DNA of 64,000 nucleotides from Rhabdophis nuchalis. Lineage: Eukaryota; Chordata; Lepidosauria; Squamata; Natricidae. Both the position numbers and the translations under genes were made by a program. Where the stretch lies: positions 40,850,105 to 40,914,104 of the forward strand of contig CM077643.1 of the NCBI GenBank assembly GCA_039707465.1, in the 5' to 3' direction. Under the pieces are notes generated by a model. It searched no databases. It was given only the letters and a program-made list of their open reading frames with translations, and was not told the origin of the DNA. Shown here piece by piece: positions 61,701 through 64,000 of the stretch; the first letter of the stretch is position 1; the number at the start of each line of letters is the position of its first letter.

Positions 61701-63821
61701 GTCAAACTCGCATTGTCACGGCGGTGTTGCGAGACATATCGGGGCTTTTCCCCCCTTCGCTAAACTGGGCCTGGCCAGCACATGATGCATCTGACTGCGA
61801 GTTTGACAACCCTGCTTTAGGAGACATAATGAAACTAGTGAGTGGGTGCCTGTCTTATGGGATATTGAATGGTTCTCATTATTTCATTCTGTTTTAAGCT
61901 CCGTATCTGCCTAGGCTTTTAGATGCTCTGTAATGAAGCTAAGGATCAACTTGTAGCAAATGTAATCATGATATGATAAAACTTGGAAATGTTTACTGTT
62001 ACGTTAGCTAAAAAATTAAGGAACGTAATGGCTCAGTGGTTAAGGTGCTGAGCTTGTTAATCAGAAGATCAGCAGTTCAGCGGTTCGAATCCCTAGTGCT
62101 GCATAGTGGAATGAGCTCCAATTATTTGTCCCAGCTTCTGCCAACCTAGCAGTTCGAAAGCACATAAAAATGCAAGTAGAAAAATAGGGACCACTTTGGT
62201 GGGAAGGTAGCAGCGCTCTGTGTGCCTTTAATGTTTAGTCATGCCGGCCACATGACCATGGAGACGTCTTCGGACAGCGCTGGCTCCTTGGCTTAGAAAC
62301 AGAGATGAGCACCACCCCCTAGAGCCTGAAACGACTAGCATATATGTGCTAAAATGATCCTAATTTCCAATGGTTTATCTTCTTTATGTGAGAATATATA
62401 AGATCCCTATATTTACTATTGCAGTTTTCCTGACTGTACAGTTGCTGGGTTTGTACATTTAAATGTACACAAAAGCATTTATAGGTAAAATAATGAATCT
62501 TGGAAATATTTTAAAGCCGCCCTAAGATTGATAACCAAAATTAGATTTGCTCTTTTGAAATATTATATCAGATTGAATTCTTGGTATTTTTTTTTATTTC
62601 CTCCTCAAAAGAAAGAATAATGCACTTAATTAGGGAAGCTAGATGAGAAACAAAATACAGAAACTCAGCTAATTGGATATGCCTGTTTGTTTTAGAGAGC
62701 TAGTTTATGTGAACAGCAGTCATGTGCAGGTGCAATAACTAAAGCTGGTTTATTAACACTTTACCTTCTGTTTTTTTTATTCCCATGATGGGAAATATTG
62801 TTTTAATTTAATGTCAGAGTAATGTAATAGTGACTACTATTTTGAGACAACCCAGGAGCAAAATACAATACAATACAATATAATACAATACAATAGCAGA
62901 GTTGGAAGGGACCTTGGAGGTCTTCTAGTCGAACCCCTTGCCTAGGCAGGAAGCCCTATACCGTTTCAGACAAAGGGTTATCCAACATCTTCTTGAATAC
63001 TTGCAGTGTTGGAGCATTCACAACTTCTGGAGGCAAGCTGTTCCACTGATTAACTGTTCTAACTGTCAGGAAATTTCTCCTCAGTTCTAAGTTGCTTCTC
63101 TCCTTGATTAATTTCCAGTACGCAGGTTTTGTCTTTCAAACAGTGGTTTATATACAAGACTTATATATACATACATACACATGTTAGGCGAATACCAACC
63201 AAGCAAGCAATCTTCACCTATACACGGGCAATCACAATGGAGATAGAACATGAGGAGAGAAATACACGGGGAGAAAGAGAGATGCTCTCACATGGCCTCC
63301 CTTATATATACAGCTTCTTAAAGTGGCAGTAACTGTGCTGACTCATCCTCATGTCATCATCTCGGATTACAGCCTTACAGCAGCTGGTGAACTATTAAAT
63401 CATCATACCTTAACATTTAAGCTCCAGTTCCAGCTTAACTAGGATGAACTTAGTGTTGTTAGAGAATTTCTTGCAAACAAGAAATCGCCTTACTTATTTT
63501 GAAATGTATATTTTTTTATCTAACTAACAAGTTCATTGTATGCTGAAAAATTCTGATTCTCCTTATTAATTCTTCACTGTAGGGGACAGCAGTGAGAAGG
63601 AAGAATTTTCTTTTCTTAACAGAAAAAAGAGAAAAACAAAAATTTTGAGCACTTCAGATGTAAGTAATGTAATTACACTTCAGCAATTTTAAGTAACTCA
63701 AACGTTACTCTCTGGGACTTCTTAATGGATTCTCATGTTATTCATTCTTTCTTAGATTAGTGACTCTGACATTGAATCACCAATTTGTGCTGGCAAGAAA
63801 CGGAAACGTCCAATCATTGCC
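17229..63821 (+). CDS. FANCM: FANCM, first 16 coding exons (1432 codons; 3' end beyond window)
   Basis: FANCM is the DEAH-type DNA translocase that anchors the Fanconi anemia core complex and the BLM-TOP3A-RMI complex to stalled forks. Exons: 17229-17709, 20702-20874, 23447-23524, 27339-27497, 30509-30640, 31974-32106, 34302-34418, 36161-36259, 36575-36759, 38335-38541, 41347-41578, 47557-47714, 48961-49113, 59726-61571, 63583-63659 and 63756-63821. They sum to 4296 bp with matching phases and no stop. The start [15 protein letters not shown] matches the family (TLFQTWG). Motif I is PTGLGKT (103-109), motif II DEAH (205-208), motif III SATPG, motif [10 protein letters not shown] (564-571). 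The large exon 14 holds MM1-like (DSGYGCF, about residue 927) and MM2-like (FSVNFDLGF, about 1222) docking motifs. The C-terminal ERCC4-like and HhH region is not in the window. Head to head with FKBP3. Confidence 0.96.
17909..18356. mobile_element. Short hAT element, 448 bp, 8-bp duplication GCATAAGG
   Basis: Starts CCGTGATGGCAAACC, ends GGTTCGCCATCACTG, flanked by identical GCATAAGG at 17901-17908 and 18357-18364. Non-coding. The inner part has gene-shaped but meaningless open frames around 'gcctccagag' mirror repeats. Confidence 0.92.
18839..19209. mobile_element. Short hAT element, 371 bp, 8-bp duplication TTCTACAT
   Basis: Starts CAGTGATGGCTAACC, ends GGTTCACTATCCCTG, flanked by identical TTCTACAT at 18831-18838 and 19210-19217. 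Same family as 22141-22532, with shared inner phrases 'aaaagcggggggagc' and 'aggctttctaggagcctggg'. Confidence 0.92.
19281..20701. other. FANCM intron 1 remainder
   Basis: No gene seen. AT-rich. A (TG)n run lies at 20222-20252. The stretch 19400-19680 looks like an unidentified old repeat. Confidence 0.5.
20702..20874 (+). CDS. FANCM: FANCM exon 2 (DEAH box)
   Basis: 173 bp: [20 protein letters not shown] then [20 protein letters not shown] and [17 protein letters not shown]. Motif II DEAH is intact. Acceptor TTTTTTTAG, donor GTAGTG. Confidence 0.96.
21211..21341. mobile_element. Short hAT element, 131 bp, 8-bp duplication ATATAGAC
   Basis: Ends CAGGGGTGTCAGACTCGATT and complement (...GAGTTTGACACCCCTG). 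Identical 8-bp flanks at 21203-21210 and 21342-21349. A separate family from the CAGTGATGG elements; a relative lies at 61694-61814. Confidence 0.92.
21342..22140. other. FANCM intron 2, purine-rich stretch
   Basis: No gene. 21960-22110 is a GA-rich run whose minus strand gives Ser/Leu/Pro-rich open frames of low complexity. Confidence 0.6.
22141..22532. mobile_element. Short hAT element, 392 bp, imperfect 8-bp duplication
   Basis: Starts CCGTGATGGCTAACC, ends GGTTCGTCATTACAG. Flanks GTGTATGG and GTAAATGG match at 6 of 8 bases, suggesting an older insertion. Very similar inside to 18839-19209. Confidence 0.85.
22533..23446. other. FANCM intron 2 remainder
   Basis: AT-rich. I see no gene or named repeat. 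Confidence 0.5.
23447..23524 (+). CDS. FANCM: FANCM exon 3
   Basis: 78 bp, 26 codons in phase 0: [20 protein letters not shown] then PGSDAK, carrying helicase motif III (SATPG). Acceptor CTCCTTTAG, donor GTGAGT. Confidence 0.96.
23685..26833 (-). mobile_element. hAT DNA transposon, 3149 bp, perfect 8-bp duplication
   Basis: Terminal repeats CAGTGGCGTAGCGTGGG (left) and CAGAGGCGTAGCGTGGG (right, read inward) differ at one position. Flanks are identical GACAGTTT at 23677-23684 and 26834-26841. The element reads on the minus strand: a GC-rich leader (about 26000-26833), a broken transposase (25994-24180) and an AT-rich 3' part. The unbroken duplication suggests recent insertion, yet the coding part has at least three lesions, so the copy was probably moved in trans. 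It lies in FANCM intron 3. Confidence 0.95.
24180..25994 (-). pseudogene. Broken hAT transposase (DUF4371 / ZMYM1-like)
   Basis: Four collinear pieces match the hAT order: ...[18 protein letters not shown] and FVPCNNH (DUF4371-like, 25994-25329), [12 protein letters not shown] and [11 protein letters not shown] (25325-25140), [20 protein letters not shown] (25147-24675), and the C-terminal dimerisation block [20 protein letters not shown] (24668-24183). Lesions seen: an in-frame TAG at 25328-25326, a frameshift near 25145, and another near 24670. The N-terminal zinc-finger part usual in such proteins is absent upstream of 25994. No function expected. Confidence 0.9.
27339..27497 (+). CDS. FANCM: FANCM exon 4
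   Basis: 159 bp, 53 codons in phase 0: [20 protein letters not shown] then [20 protein letters not shown] and [13 protein letters not shown]. Acceptor TTTAACAG, donor GTGAGT. Confidence 0.95.
27580..27990 (-). mobile_element. Candidate LTR fragment, minus orientation
   Basis: Left edge TGTTGTACCC, so the minus strand ends GGGTACAACA. On the minus strand a TTTTTATATAAT box precedes AATAAAATATGCC. The order fits an LTR, but no target duplication was found and the right edge is uncertain. Confidence 0.35.
28000..30508. other. FANCM intron 4 remainder
   Basis: No gene. 29150-29620 looks like an old dispersed repeat ending 'gtggtcataaattgaggatta'. 29810-29860 is a 3' remnant of the L2/CR1-like LINE (GTGCACCGCCCCGAGTCCCT ... 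GGGGGCGGTTAATAA). Nothing else is recognised. Confidence 0.5.
30509..30640 (+). CDS. FANCM: FANCM exon 5
   Basis: 132 bp, 44 codons in phase 0: [20 protein letters not shown] then [20 protein letters not shown] and SRFE. Part of the insert domain between the two helicase lobes. Acceptor ATGTTCAG, donor GTACAT. Confidence 0.95.
30641..31973. other. FANCM intron 5
   Basis: No gene beyond the small hAT element listed at 31207-31364. Confidence 0.5.
31207..31364. mobile_element. Short hAT element, 158 bp, 8-bp duplication CTTTAATA
   Basis: Starts CAGGGGTCCCCAACCCC, ends GTTTGGGCAACACTG, flanked by identical CTTTAATA at 31199-31206 and 31365-31372. Ends are diverged but of the hAT CAGGGG type. 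Confidence 0.88.
31974..32106 (+). CDS. FANCM: FANCM exon 6
   Basis: 133 bp: [20 protein letters not shown] then [20 protein letters not shown] and DGSK. Acceptor TTTCCCCAG, donor GTAAGG; ends in phase 1. Confidence 0.95.
32107..33275. other. FANCM intron 6, left part
   Basis: No gene. 33118-33210 is a fragment of the repeat family that recurs three times in intron 7 ('gagaagcgaaacgtcttta'). Confidence 0.5.
33276..33720. mobile_element. Short hAT element, 445 bp, near-perfect 8-bp duplication
   Basis: Starts CAGTGATGGCTAACC, ends CATAGGTTCCCCATCATGG. Flanks TCATAGGA (33268-33275) and TCATGGGA (33721-33728) match at 7 of 8. Confidence 0.88.
34026..34090 (+). mobile_element. 3' tail remnant of L2/CR1-like LINE
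   Basis: CTGTGCGCCGCCCTGAGTCC then GGGCAGGATAGAAATCTAAT. Matches the LINE tail at 4300-4378 with substitutions. Confidence 0.65.
34302..34418 (+). CDS. FANCM: FANCM exon 7
   Basis: 117 bp: [20 protein letters not shown] then [18 protein letters not shown]. The donor GTTGGC is weak, yet the phase matches exon 8 exactly. Confidence 0.92.
34748..34832 (-). repeat. tRNA-derived SINE remnant, minus
   Basis: On the minus strand 'gcatagaggttaaagtatta' followed by 'gtgagttctaaccctgcctt', the A-box/B-box layout of the SINE at 39656-39865. Confidence 0.55.
35030..35715 (+). repeat. Three copies of a dispersed repeat, two in local tandem
   Basis: Copies begin near 35030, 35225 and 35575. The last two share 'ccagtcagagctgaa', 'gaaagtccagtt' or 'ggaagtccagtt', and 'accatgacctggatgactgagaat', and are offset by about 349 bp. 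That is consistent with local duplication. A fourth fragment is at 33118-33210. No family name assigned and no coding content. Confidence 0.7.
36161..36259 (+). CDS. FANCM: FANCM exon 8
   Basis: 99 bp: [20 protein letters not shown] then [12 protein letters not shown]. Acceptor TTTGCAG, donor GTACGT. The [10 protein letters not shown] block is highly conserved in FANCM. Confidence 0.95.
36575..36759 (+). CDS. FANCM: FANCM exon 9
   Basis: 185 bp: includes [20 protein letters not shown] (motif IV) and [20 protein letters not shown]. Acceptor TACATAG, donor GTAATG; ends in phase 0. Confidence 0.96.
36760..37867. other. FANCM intron 9, left part
   Basis: No gene. Near 37545-37563 lies a 'ggttggagacccctg' end, a single hAT-like terminus without a clear partner. 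Confidence 0.45.
37868..38156. mobile_element. Short TA-flanked element, 289 bp, ends like the pogo-like family
   Basis: Ends CCGTATTTTTAGGACTATAA and, from the other side, CCATATTTTTCGGAGTATAA, flanked by TA at 37866-37867 and 38157-38158. Related to 13000-13638 and more distantly to the autonomous element at 50706-54228. Confidence 0.85.
38335..38541 (+). CDS. FANCM: FANCM exon 10
   Basis: 207 bp, 69 codons: [20 protein letters not shown] (motif V) and [20 protein letters not shown] (motif VI with both arginine fingers). Acceptor TTCCTTTAG, donor GTAAGA. Confidence 0.97.
38725..38980 (-). repeat. tRNA-derived SINE, minus
   Basis: On the minus strand it begins GTGAGCCATGGTGGCGCAGT (A-box-like) with a degenerate B-box 'cagttcagatct', and the 3' part reads 'agcagtatataagtctaagg'. 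A related copy lies at 48715-48842. Preceded on the plus strand by a C-run at 38718-38731. Confidence 0.75.
39086..39412. mobile_element. Short hAT element, 327 bp, sharing its target duplication with the next element
   Basis: Starts CCATGATGGTGAACC, ends GGTTCGCCATCAATG. Left flank GTCTAGTG (39078-39085), right flank ATCTAGTG (39413-39420). Confidence 0.85.
39421..39647. mobile_element. Second short hAT element, 227 bp, abutting the first
   Basis: Starts CAGGGGTAGTCAACC, ends GGTTGGCTACCACTC. Flanked by ATCTAGTG on both sides (39413-39420 and 39648-39655). A family different from its neighbour, with 'accgcccac' / 'gtgggcggt' inside each end. Confidence 0.88.
39656..39865 (+). repeat. tRNA-derived SINE
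   Basis: Begins 'gttaaggcacgaaactagaa', with B-box-like 'gagttcttgtcc', then 'gactttgggccagtc', 'cagggttgttgt' and an AATAAAGGTGGGATAAAAAT tail. Typical of squamate tRNA-SINEs. Confidence 0.75.
40130..40825 (+). mobile_element. 5'-truncated L2/CR1-like LINE copy
   Basis: Contains only the last ~165 codons of the LINE ORF (40164-40637 from the first Met) and the 3' UTR ending CCGGGTCCCTGTGGGGAGAG and an AT-rich tail. The frame is open to its stop (RELHWLPV ... [12 protein letters not shown]) and closely resembles the C-terminus of the copy at 1394-4159. Confidence 0.9.
41347..41578 (+). CDS. FANCM: FANCM exon 11
   Basis: 232 bp: [20 protein letters not shown] then [20 protein letters not shown] and on to [12 protein letters not shown]. 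Follows the helicase core. Acceptor TTTTGTAG, donor GTAAGA; phase 1. Confidence 0.95.
41790..42150 (+). mobile_element. CR1 LINE 3' fragment
   Basis: Degenerate text of the CR1 C-terminal and 3' region ('gagggggaacctgatagcag', 'caagcaacaaagggcaggg', 'aacttcctaacaatgagaa', 'gcattggacttaaagtcctc'). No open frame survives. Confidence 0.75.
42350..42728 (-). mobile_element. Solo LTR, 379 bp, 6-bp duplication GTTACC
   Basis: TG...CA ended (TGTAATTACG ... TCGCAACA on plus) and flanked by identical GTTACC at 42344-42349 and 42729-42734. The minus strand reads as an LTR: CCATATAAGG-like box, TATATAGTTAATAAAAGAGACC poly(A) region and then a GC-rich U5-like part. No internal retroviral sequence. A 6-bp duplication fits a class II (betaretrovirus-like) ERV, but the class is inferred from duplication length only. 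Confidence 0.7.
42735..43945. other. FANCM intron 11, central part
   Basis: No gene seen. AT-rich with a (TG)n run at 43092-43109. Confidence 0.5.
44047..45924 (-). mobile_element. L1 ORF1-only (HAL1-like) retroelement, 1878 bp, 39-bp duplication
   Basis: On the minus strand: a GC-rich 5' UTR (45924-45155), an open L1 ORF1, a short 3' UTR, AATAAA near 44070 and a short A-rich end. No ORF2 (endonuclease/RT) is present. Flanked by identical 39-bp copies at 44008-44046 and 45925-45963, long for a LINE but clearly a target duplication since they repeat the host element. A second copy is at 56486-58460. Confidence 0.88.
44300..45154 (-). CDS. L1-type ORF1 protein, intact 284 codons
   Basis: Residues about 20-95 are a heptad-rich coiled coil. 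Residues about 95-190 match the L1 ORF1 RRM region ([20 protein letters not shown], then [20 protein letters not shown]). Residues about 190-255 match the C-terminal domain ([40 protein letters not shown]). ORF1p is an RNA chaperone that coats LINE RNA. Here it is complete but lacks its ORF2 partner, so movement would need another L1. The frame has no stops, implying young age. Confidence 0.88.
   Translation of the reverse strand: MASKKQPEKPDTDARLTAMEEGLHSLVLEIKELRKDHCSSKLELLETQKKLMQNTQKTEELELGLAGAKGELKNVNIEIGDLTGYMSRMDFERMSYFLRFQNIPEESGECLPDLMSTILADYLHKPKEEIRGVIDLVYRINSAYARINELPREIHIKFVRRSTREGILRAQREGPLMYQQKEVAILKQIPKKIREVRRKYSFLSKKLFKQGIWFKWVMPEGMLVFWEGGRVRIKTVAEAKAFLKKHSSILEDESGGAEGATASPTGGQGGEQEDTIAKRLRSKK
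46121..46679. repeat. Low-complexity CTAC/CTCT region and unnamed repeat
   Basis: 46262-46300 ('gttcccggccacgcgttgct') looks like the edge of an unnamed transposon. 46375-46640 has (CTAC)n and (CT)n runs with a local duplication ('tatccccctac' three times). No gene. Confidence 0.55.
46680..47510 (+). pseudogene. Tc1/mariner transposase fossil
   Basis: Degenerate but recognisable Tc1-like text: 'gaccacttgggtaagcca' then 'gattattgggagaatgtt' ([13 protein letters not shown]), 'cgtggtctgggcctgctttg' (VVWACFA), 'ccatcattgatg', 'atgcagtaagacaaggaccc', 'gaatgggtaaatccaagctga', ending with 'gttcacatacttttgccac', the usual end of this family. Many frameshifts. The end lies about 50 bp before FANCM exon 12. 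Confidence 0.75.
47557..47714 (+). CDS. FANCM: FANCM exon 12
   Basis: 158 bp: [20 protein letters not shown] then [20 protein letters not shown] and [12 protein letters not shown]. Acceptor ATTTTCTAG, donor GTAAGT. Matches the FANCM block WFLSEEEFKLWNRLYRL in pattern. Confidence 0.93.
47715..48960. other. FANCM intron 12 with two SINE fragments
   Basis: 48327-48470 (+) is a tRNA-SINE ('ggttaaggcagcgggtcata', 'gactttgggccagtcat'). 48715-48842 (-) is the same family as 38725-38980 ('actgcattctaaccactgcg'). No gene. Confidence 0.65.
48961..49113 (+). CDS. FANCM: FANCM exon 13
   Basis: 153 bp, 51 codons in phase 0: [20 protein letters not shown] then [20 protein letters not shown] and [11 protein letters not shown]. 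Acceptor AAATCTTAG, donor GTGAAT. The LSLTEW-WQ...VDHS-RC-HFI pattern is FANCM-specific. Confidence 0.96.
49114..50035. other. FANCM intron 13, left part
   Basis: No gene. 49188-49620 is very AT-rich and reads like an old unnamed repeat. Confidence 0.45.
50036..50227. mobile_element. Candidate TTAA-flanked short element, 192 bp
   Basis: Lies between TTAA at 50032-50035 and 50228-50231. Ends AGAGTACCTGTC and, from the other side, AGAGCAAATATCATC, only partly matching. TTAA targets are typical of piggyBac-type elements; tentative. Confidence 0.4.
51317..52675 (-). CDS. Pogo/Tigger-like DDE transposase, 452 codons, intact
   Basis: Residues about 13-62 are a Psq/Brinker-like helix-turn-helix ([19 protein letters not shown]). 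Residues about 77-150 are a CENPB-type DNA-binding domain ([20 protein letters not shown], then [17 protein letters not shown]). Residues about 175-395 are a DDE catalytic domain with candidate acids D182 ([10 protein letters not shown]), D289 (LVWDMFRAH) and D325 (VQPLDV). The tail from 398 is strongly acidic. Translation may start at the second Met (52639, [11 protein letters not shown]), which resembles relatives better. No stops or frameshifts. It would bind the terminal repeats and cut and paste the element at TA sites in the nucleus. Terminal repeats are present, so I read it as a transposon gene and not a domesticated one. Confidence 0.92.
   Translation of the reverse strand: MSSSQTPINPIMAPKRKKYEASFKLKVVNFAREHNNCAAARQYGVTEKMVRDWKSNEKALKSMPRGKCALRRGIAHWPELEKHVADMVAEHRQNGYVVTRNKIRLFALQWAKSNPDHSNNFKATISWCSRFMARHDLVLRQKTKIAQKLPADLDNKVDSFHRYVIKQRTKHGYALSNIGNMDETPMNFDMIGNKTVHHKGEKTILIKTTGHEKSSFTVVLACTADGNKLKPMIIFKRKTMPKLKFPAGCFVHVHEKGWMDEEGVKLWLDNVWSRRPGGLLQKRNLLVWDMFRAHLTPTTKERLARIKTDAAVIPAGLTSLVQPLDVCLNKPFKDRIREQWNEWMVSGEKSYTKGGNMRAPQLDVLCQFVIKAWNDIDAQTVIKSFKKCGISNSLDGMEDEYLWQDEDEEEAKAEATSSDTELDPYDDCLTTVSQDVIDELLISDDEQEFEGF
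52760..52842. repeat. (CT)n microsatellite
   Basis: About 41 uninterrupted CT units just upstream of the transposase start, followed by a block (52843-52905) that recurs at 53089-53157 ('gggcctctctctctctgt', 'ctcgcgcgctctgtggtga'). Confidence 0.95.
53158..54130. repeat. Minisatellite, 16 units of about 60 bp plus a partial unit
   Basis: Each unit carries ACTTGCACGGAAGGGAAAGA, a G-run of variable length, GGAGGAAACCATCGCG and a CG/GA-rich spacer. ACTTGCACGG starts at 53171, 53227, 53285, 53345, 53409, 53467, 53530, 53586, 53644, 53704, 53767, 53831, 53889, 53949, 54009 and 54069; a diverged ACTTGCAAGA follows at 54121. Spacing varies from 52 to 64 bp, mainly by G-run and GA-run length. A near 359-bp higher-order period is visible (53227/53586, 53285/53644, 53345/53704). 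All three frames on both strands stay open for this reason. Confidence 0.95.
54345..54535 (-). mobile_element. CR1 LINE 3' fragment, minus
   Basis: 'acagagttggaagggacctg' then 'tctagtccaaccccc' and 'aagcaggaaacc', the classic CR1 3' region read from the reverse side. Confidence 0.8.
54536..55439. other. FANCM intron 13, unannotated
   Basis: AT-rich. No gene or clear repeat seen. Confidence 0.45.
55440..55935 (+). mobile_element. Old CR1 LINE fragment
   Basis: Degenerate CR1 text: 'tcagacctgacctcatatac' then 'tgtccagggcaccatg', 'agcttgagaggacatataac', 'cagctgaatgttaggaaaaa', 'ccttcccaacttg'. No open frame. Confidence 0.7.
55936..56485. other. FANCM intron 13, unannotated
   Basis: AT-rich. 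No gene or clear repeat seen. Confidence 0.45.
56486..58460 (-). mobile_element. Second L1 ORF1-only (HAL1-like) retroelement
   Basis: Same plan and orientation as 44047-45924: GC-rich 5' UTR (58460-57628), ORF1, AATAAA near 56503 and an A-rich end. Flanking A/T-rich 'aaaaagattttttttt'-like sequence on both sides is a possible imperfect target duplication. ORF1 is broken here. Confidence 0.82.
56754..57627 (-). pseudogene. L1-type ORF1, one frameshift
   Basis: The N-terminal part (57627-57223: coiled coil, then [20 protein letters not shown]) and the C-terminal part (read to 56754: [40 protein letters not shown]) match the intact copy. They are out of frame at about 57230-57240, where a small deletion relative to the intact copy brings TGA into frame. 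Confidence 0.85.
58571..58695 (+). repeat. 5S rRNA-derived fragment (SINE3-like or 5S pseudogene)
   Basis: 'aactaaggttttatcctggt' followed by 'tagtagctggatgggagat' matches the 3' half of 5S rRNA (CCTGGTTAGTACTTGGATGGGAGACC, compared from memory). The 5' half is not convincing. Not a functional 5S gene. Confidence 0.6.
58697..58780. repeat. (GATA)n microsatellite
   Basis: About 21 uninterrupted GATA units directly following the 5S-like fragment. Confidence 0.96.
58781..59725. other. FANCM intron 13, right end
   Basis: AT-rich. No gene or clear repeat seen. Confidence 0.45.
59726..61571 (+). CDS. FANCM: FANCM exon 14 (large exon with MM1/MM2-like docking motifs)
   Basis: 1846 bp, 615 codons plus one base. 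Starts [20 protein letters not shown]. Mostly disordered and Ser/Asn/Glu-rich. Two conserved islands stand out: [20 protein letters not shown] near 60194-60253, similar to the end of MM1 (FANCF contact), and [12 protein letters not shown] near 61076-61111, similar to human MM2 (FSVTFDLGF) that binds RMI1-RMI2. Acceptor TTAACTAG, donor GTAAGA; the frame runs 35 bp into the intron before a stop. Confidence 0.95.
61694..61814. mobile_element. Short hAT element, 121 bp, 8-bp duplication CTTTAGGA
   Basis: Ends CAGGGGTGTCAAACTCG and complement (CGAGTTTGACAACCCTG). Identical flanks at 61686-61693 and 61815-61822. Relative of 21211-21341. Confidence 0.93.
62027..62350 (+). repeat. tRNA-derived SINE with BovB-like tail
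   Basis: A-box-like 'atggctcagtggttaaggtg', good B-box GGTTCGAATCC (62081-62091), then 'catgccggccacatgaccat', 'tggcttagaaacagagatga', and 'gagcctgaaacgactag', resembling the BovB/Sauria-SINE end. Not a tRNA gene: no acceptor stem pairing and a long non-tRNA body. Confidence 0.75.
62866..63125 (-). mobile_element. CR1 LINE 3' fragment with (AATAC)n start, minus
   Basis: An AATAC run at 62862-62893 leads straight into 'agcagagttggaagggacct', 'ggtcttctagtcgaaccc' and 'aactgtcaggaaatttctcc', typical reversed CR1. The pentamer array is the seeded LINE tail. Confidence 0.85.
63583..63659 (+). CDS. FANCM: FANCM exon 15
   Basis: 77 bp: [20 protein letters not shown] then LSTSD. Acceptor TTCACTGTAG, donor GTAAGT. 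Lys/Arg-rich. Confidence 0.88.
63756..63821 (+). CDS. FANCM: FANCM exon 16 (last in window)
   Basis: 66 bp, 22 codons in phase 0: [20 protein letters not shown] then IA. Acceptor TTCTTAG, donor GTAAGT. GKKRKRP looks like a nuclear localisation motif. The rest of the gene lies to the right. Confidence 0.88.
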
Positions 63822-63839
63822 GTAAGTTTCTTTTTTTCA

Positions 63840-63925
63840 GATTAACAGAATTGGAAGGGACCTTGTAGGTCATCTAGTCCGACCCCCCCCCCCCCGCCCA
63901 ACAGGACATCCCATACCACTAGTTT
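63840..63925 (-). mobile_element. CR1 LINE 3' fragment, minus
   Basis: 'aacagaattggaagggacct' then 'tcatctagtccgaccccc' and a C-run; same reversed CR1 motif as 54345 and 62866. Starts about 20 bp after the exon 16 donor. Confidence 0.75.
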
Positions 63926-64000
63926 ATTTAGAATGTGCCTAAAACATGTGTTGCTGAATTTGGCTTGAGTACTCTTATCCAAATAAAATTAAATAGTATG

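Noticed and set aside
62081..62091. tRNA gene suggested by GGTTCGAATCC
   Set aside because: Only the A- and B-box regions are tRNA-like; the element continues with a non-tRNA body and a BovB-like tail, so it is a SINE.

Overview
The window is animal nuclear DNA from a squamate reptile, most likely a snake. Three spliced genes with clean GT-AG junctions sit in repeat-rich introns, in the vertebrate order PRPF39 - FKBP3 - FANCM. The repeats fit a squamate: CR1 and L2-like LINEs, tRNA-derived SINEs, many hAT and Tc1/mariner-type short elements, L1 ORF1-only copies, GATA arrays, and (AATAG)n arrays attached to LINE tails. The snake call is an inference from repeat style.

Layout. 1-5027 (+) holds the last two coding exons of PRPF39, a U1 snRNP-associated splicing factor. 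They are separated by an intron with a nearly full-length L2/CR1-like LINE. 6369-15681 (-) is a complete seven-exon FKBP3 gene (222 codons), tail to tail with PRPF39. 17229-63821 (+) holds the first 16 coding exons of FANCM, exactly 1432 codons, running off the right edge. FKBP3 and FANCM are head to head, with 1.55 kb between start codons. A ZNF143-like site lies by FKBP3, and CCAAT, E-box, E2F-like and YY1-like sites lie by FANCM. A GATA array and a LINE tail lie between the two promoters.

FANCM's helicase motifs ([24 protein letters not shown]) and its RMI-binding-like MM2 motif are intact. Every exon junction keeps phase, so the gene looks functional despite heavy insertion.

The introns carry the unusual content. 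(1) A 3.5-kb pogo-like DNA transposon at 50706-54228 has an intact 452-codon transposase, near-perfect terminal repeats, and a 16-copy minisatellite with higher-order structure inside it. (2) A 3.1-kb hAT transposon at 23685-26833 has a perfect 8-bp target duplication and a broken ZMYM/DUF4371-type transposase. (3) Two L1 ORF1-only retroelements are present, one flanked by a 39-bp target duplication inside a palindromic short element. (4) Two large foldback elements are present (7075-8837 and 13000-13638). (5) Six related short hAT elements are present, one abutting another hAT family so that three copies of one 8-bp target remain. Nothing points to a new cellular pathway. The novelty is in mobile-element biology.
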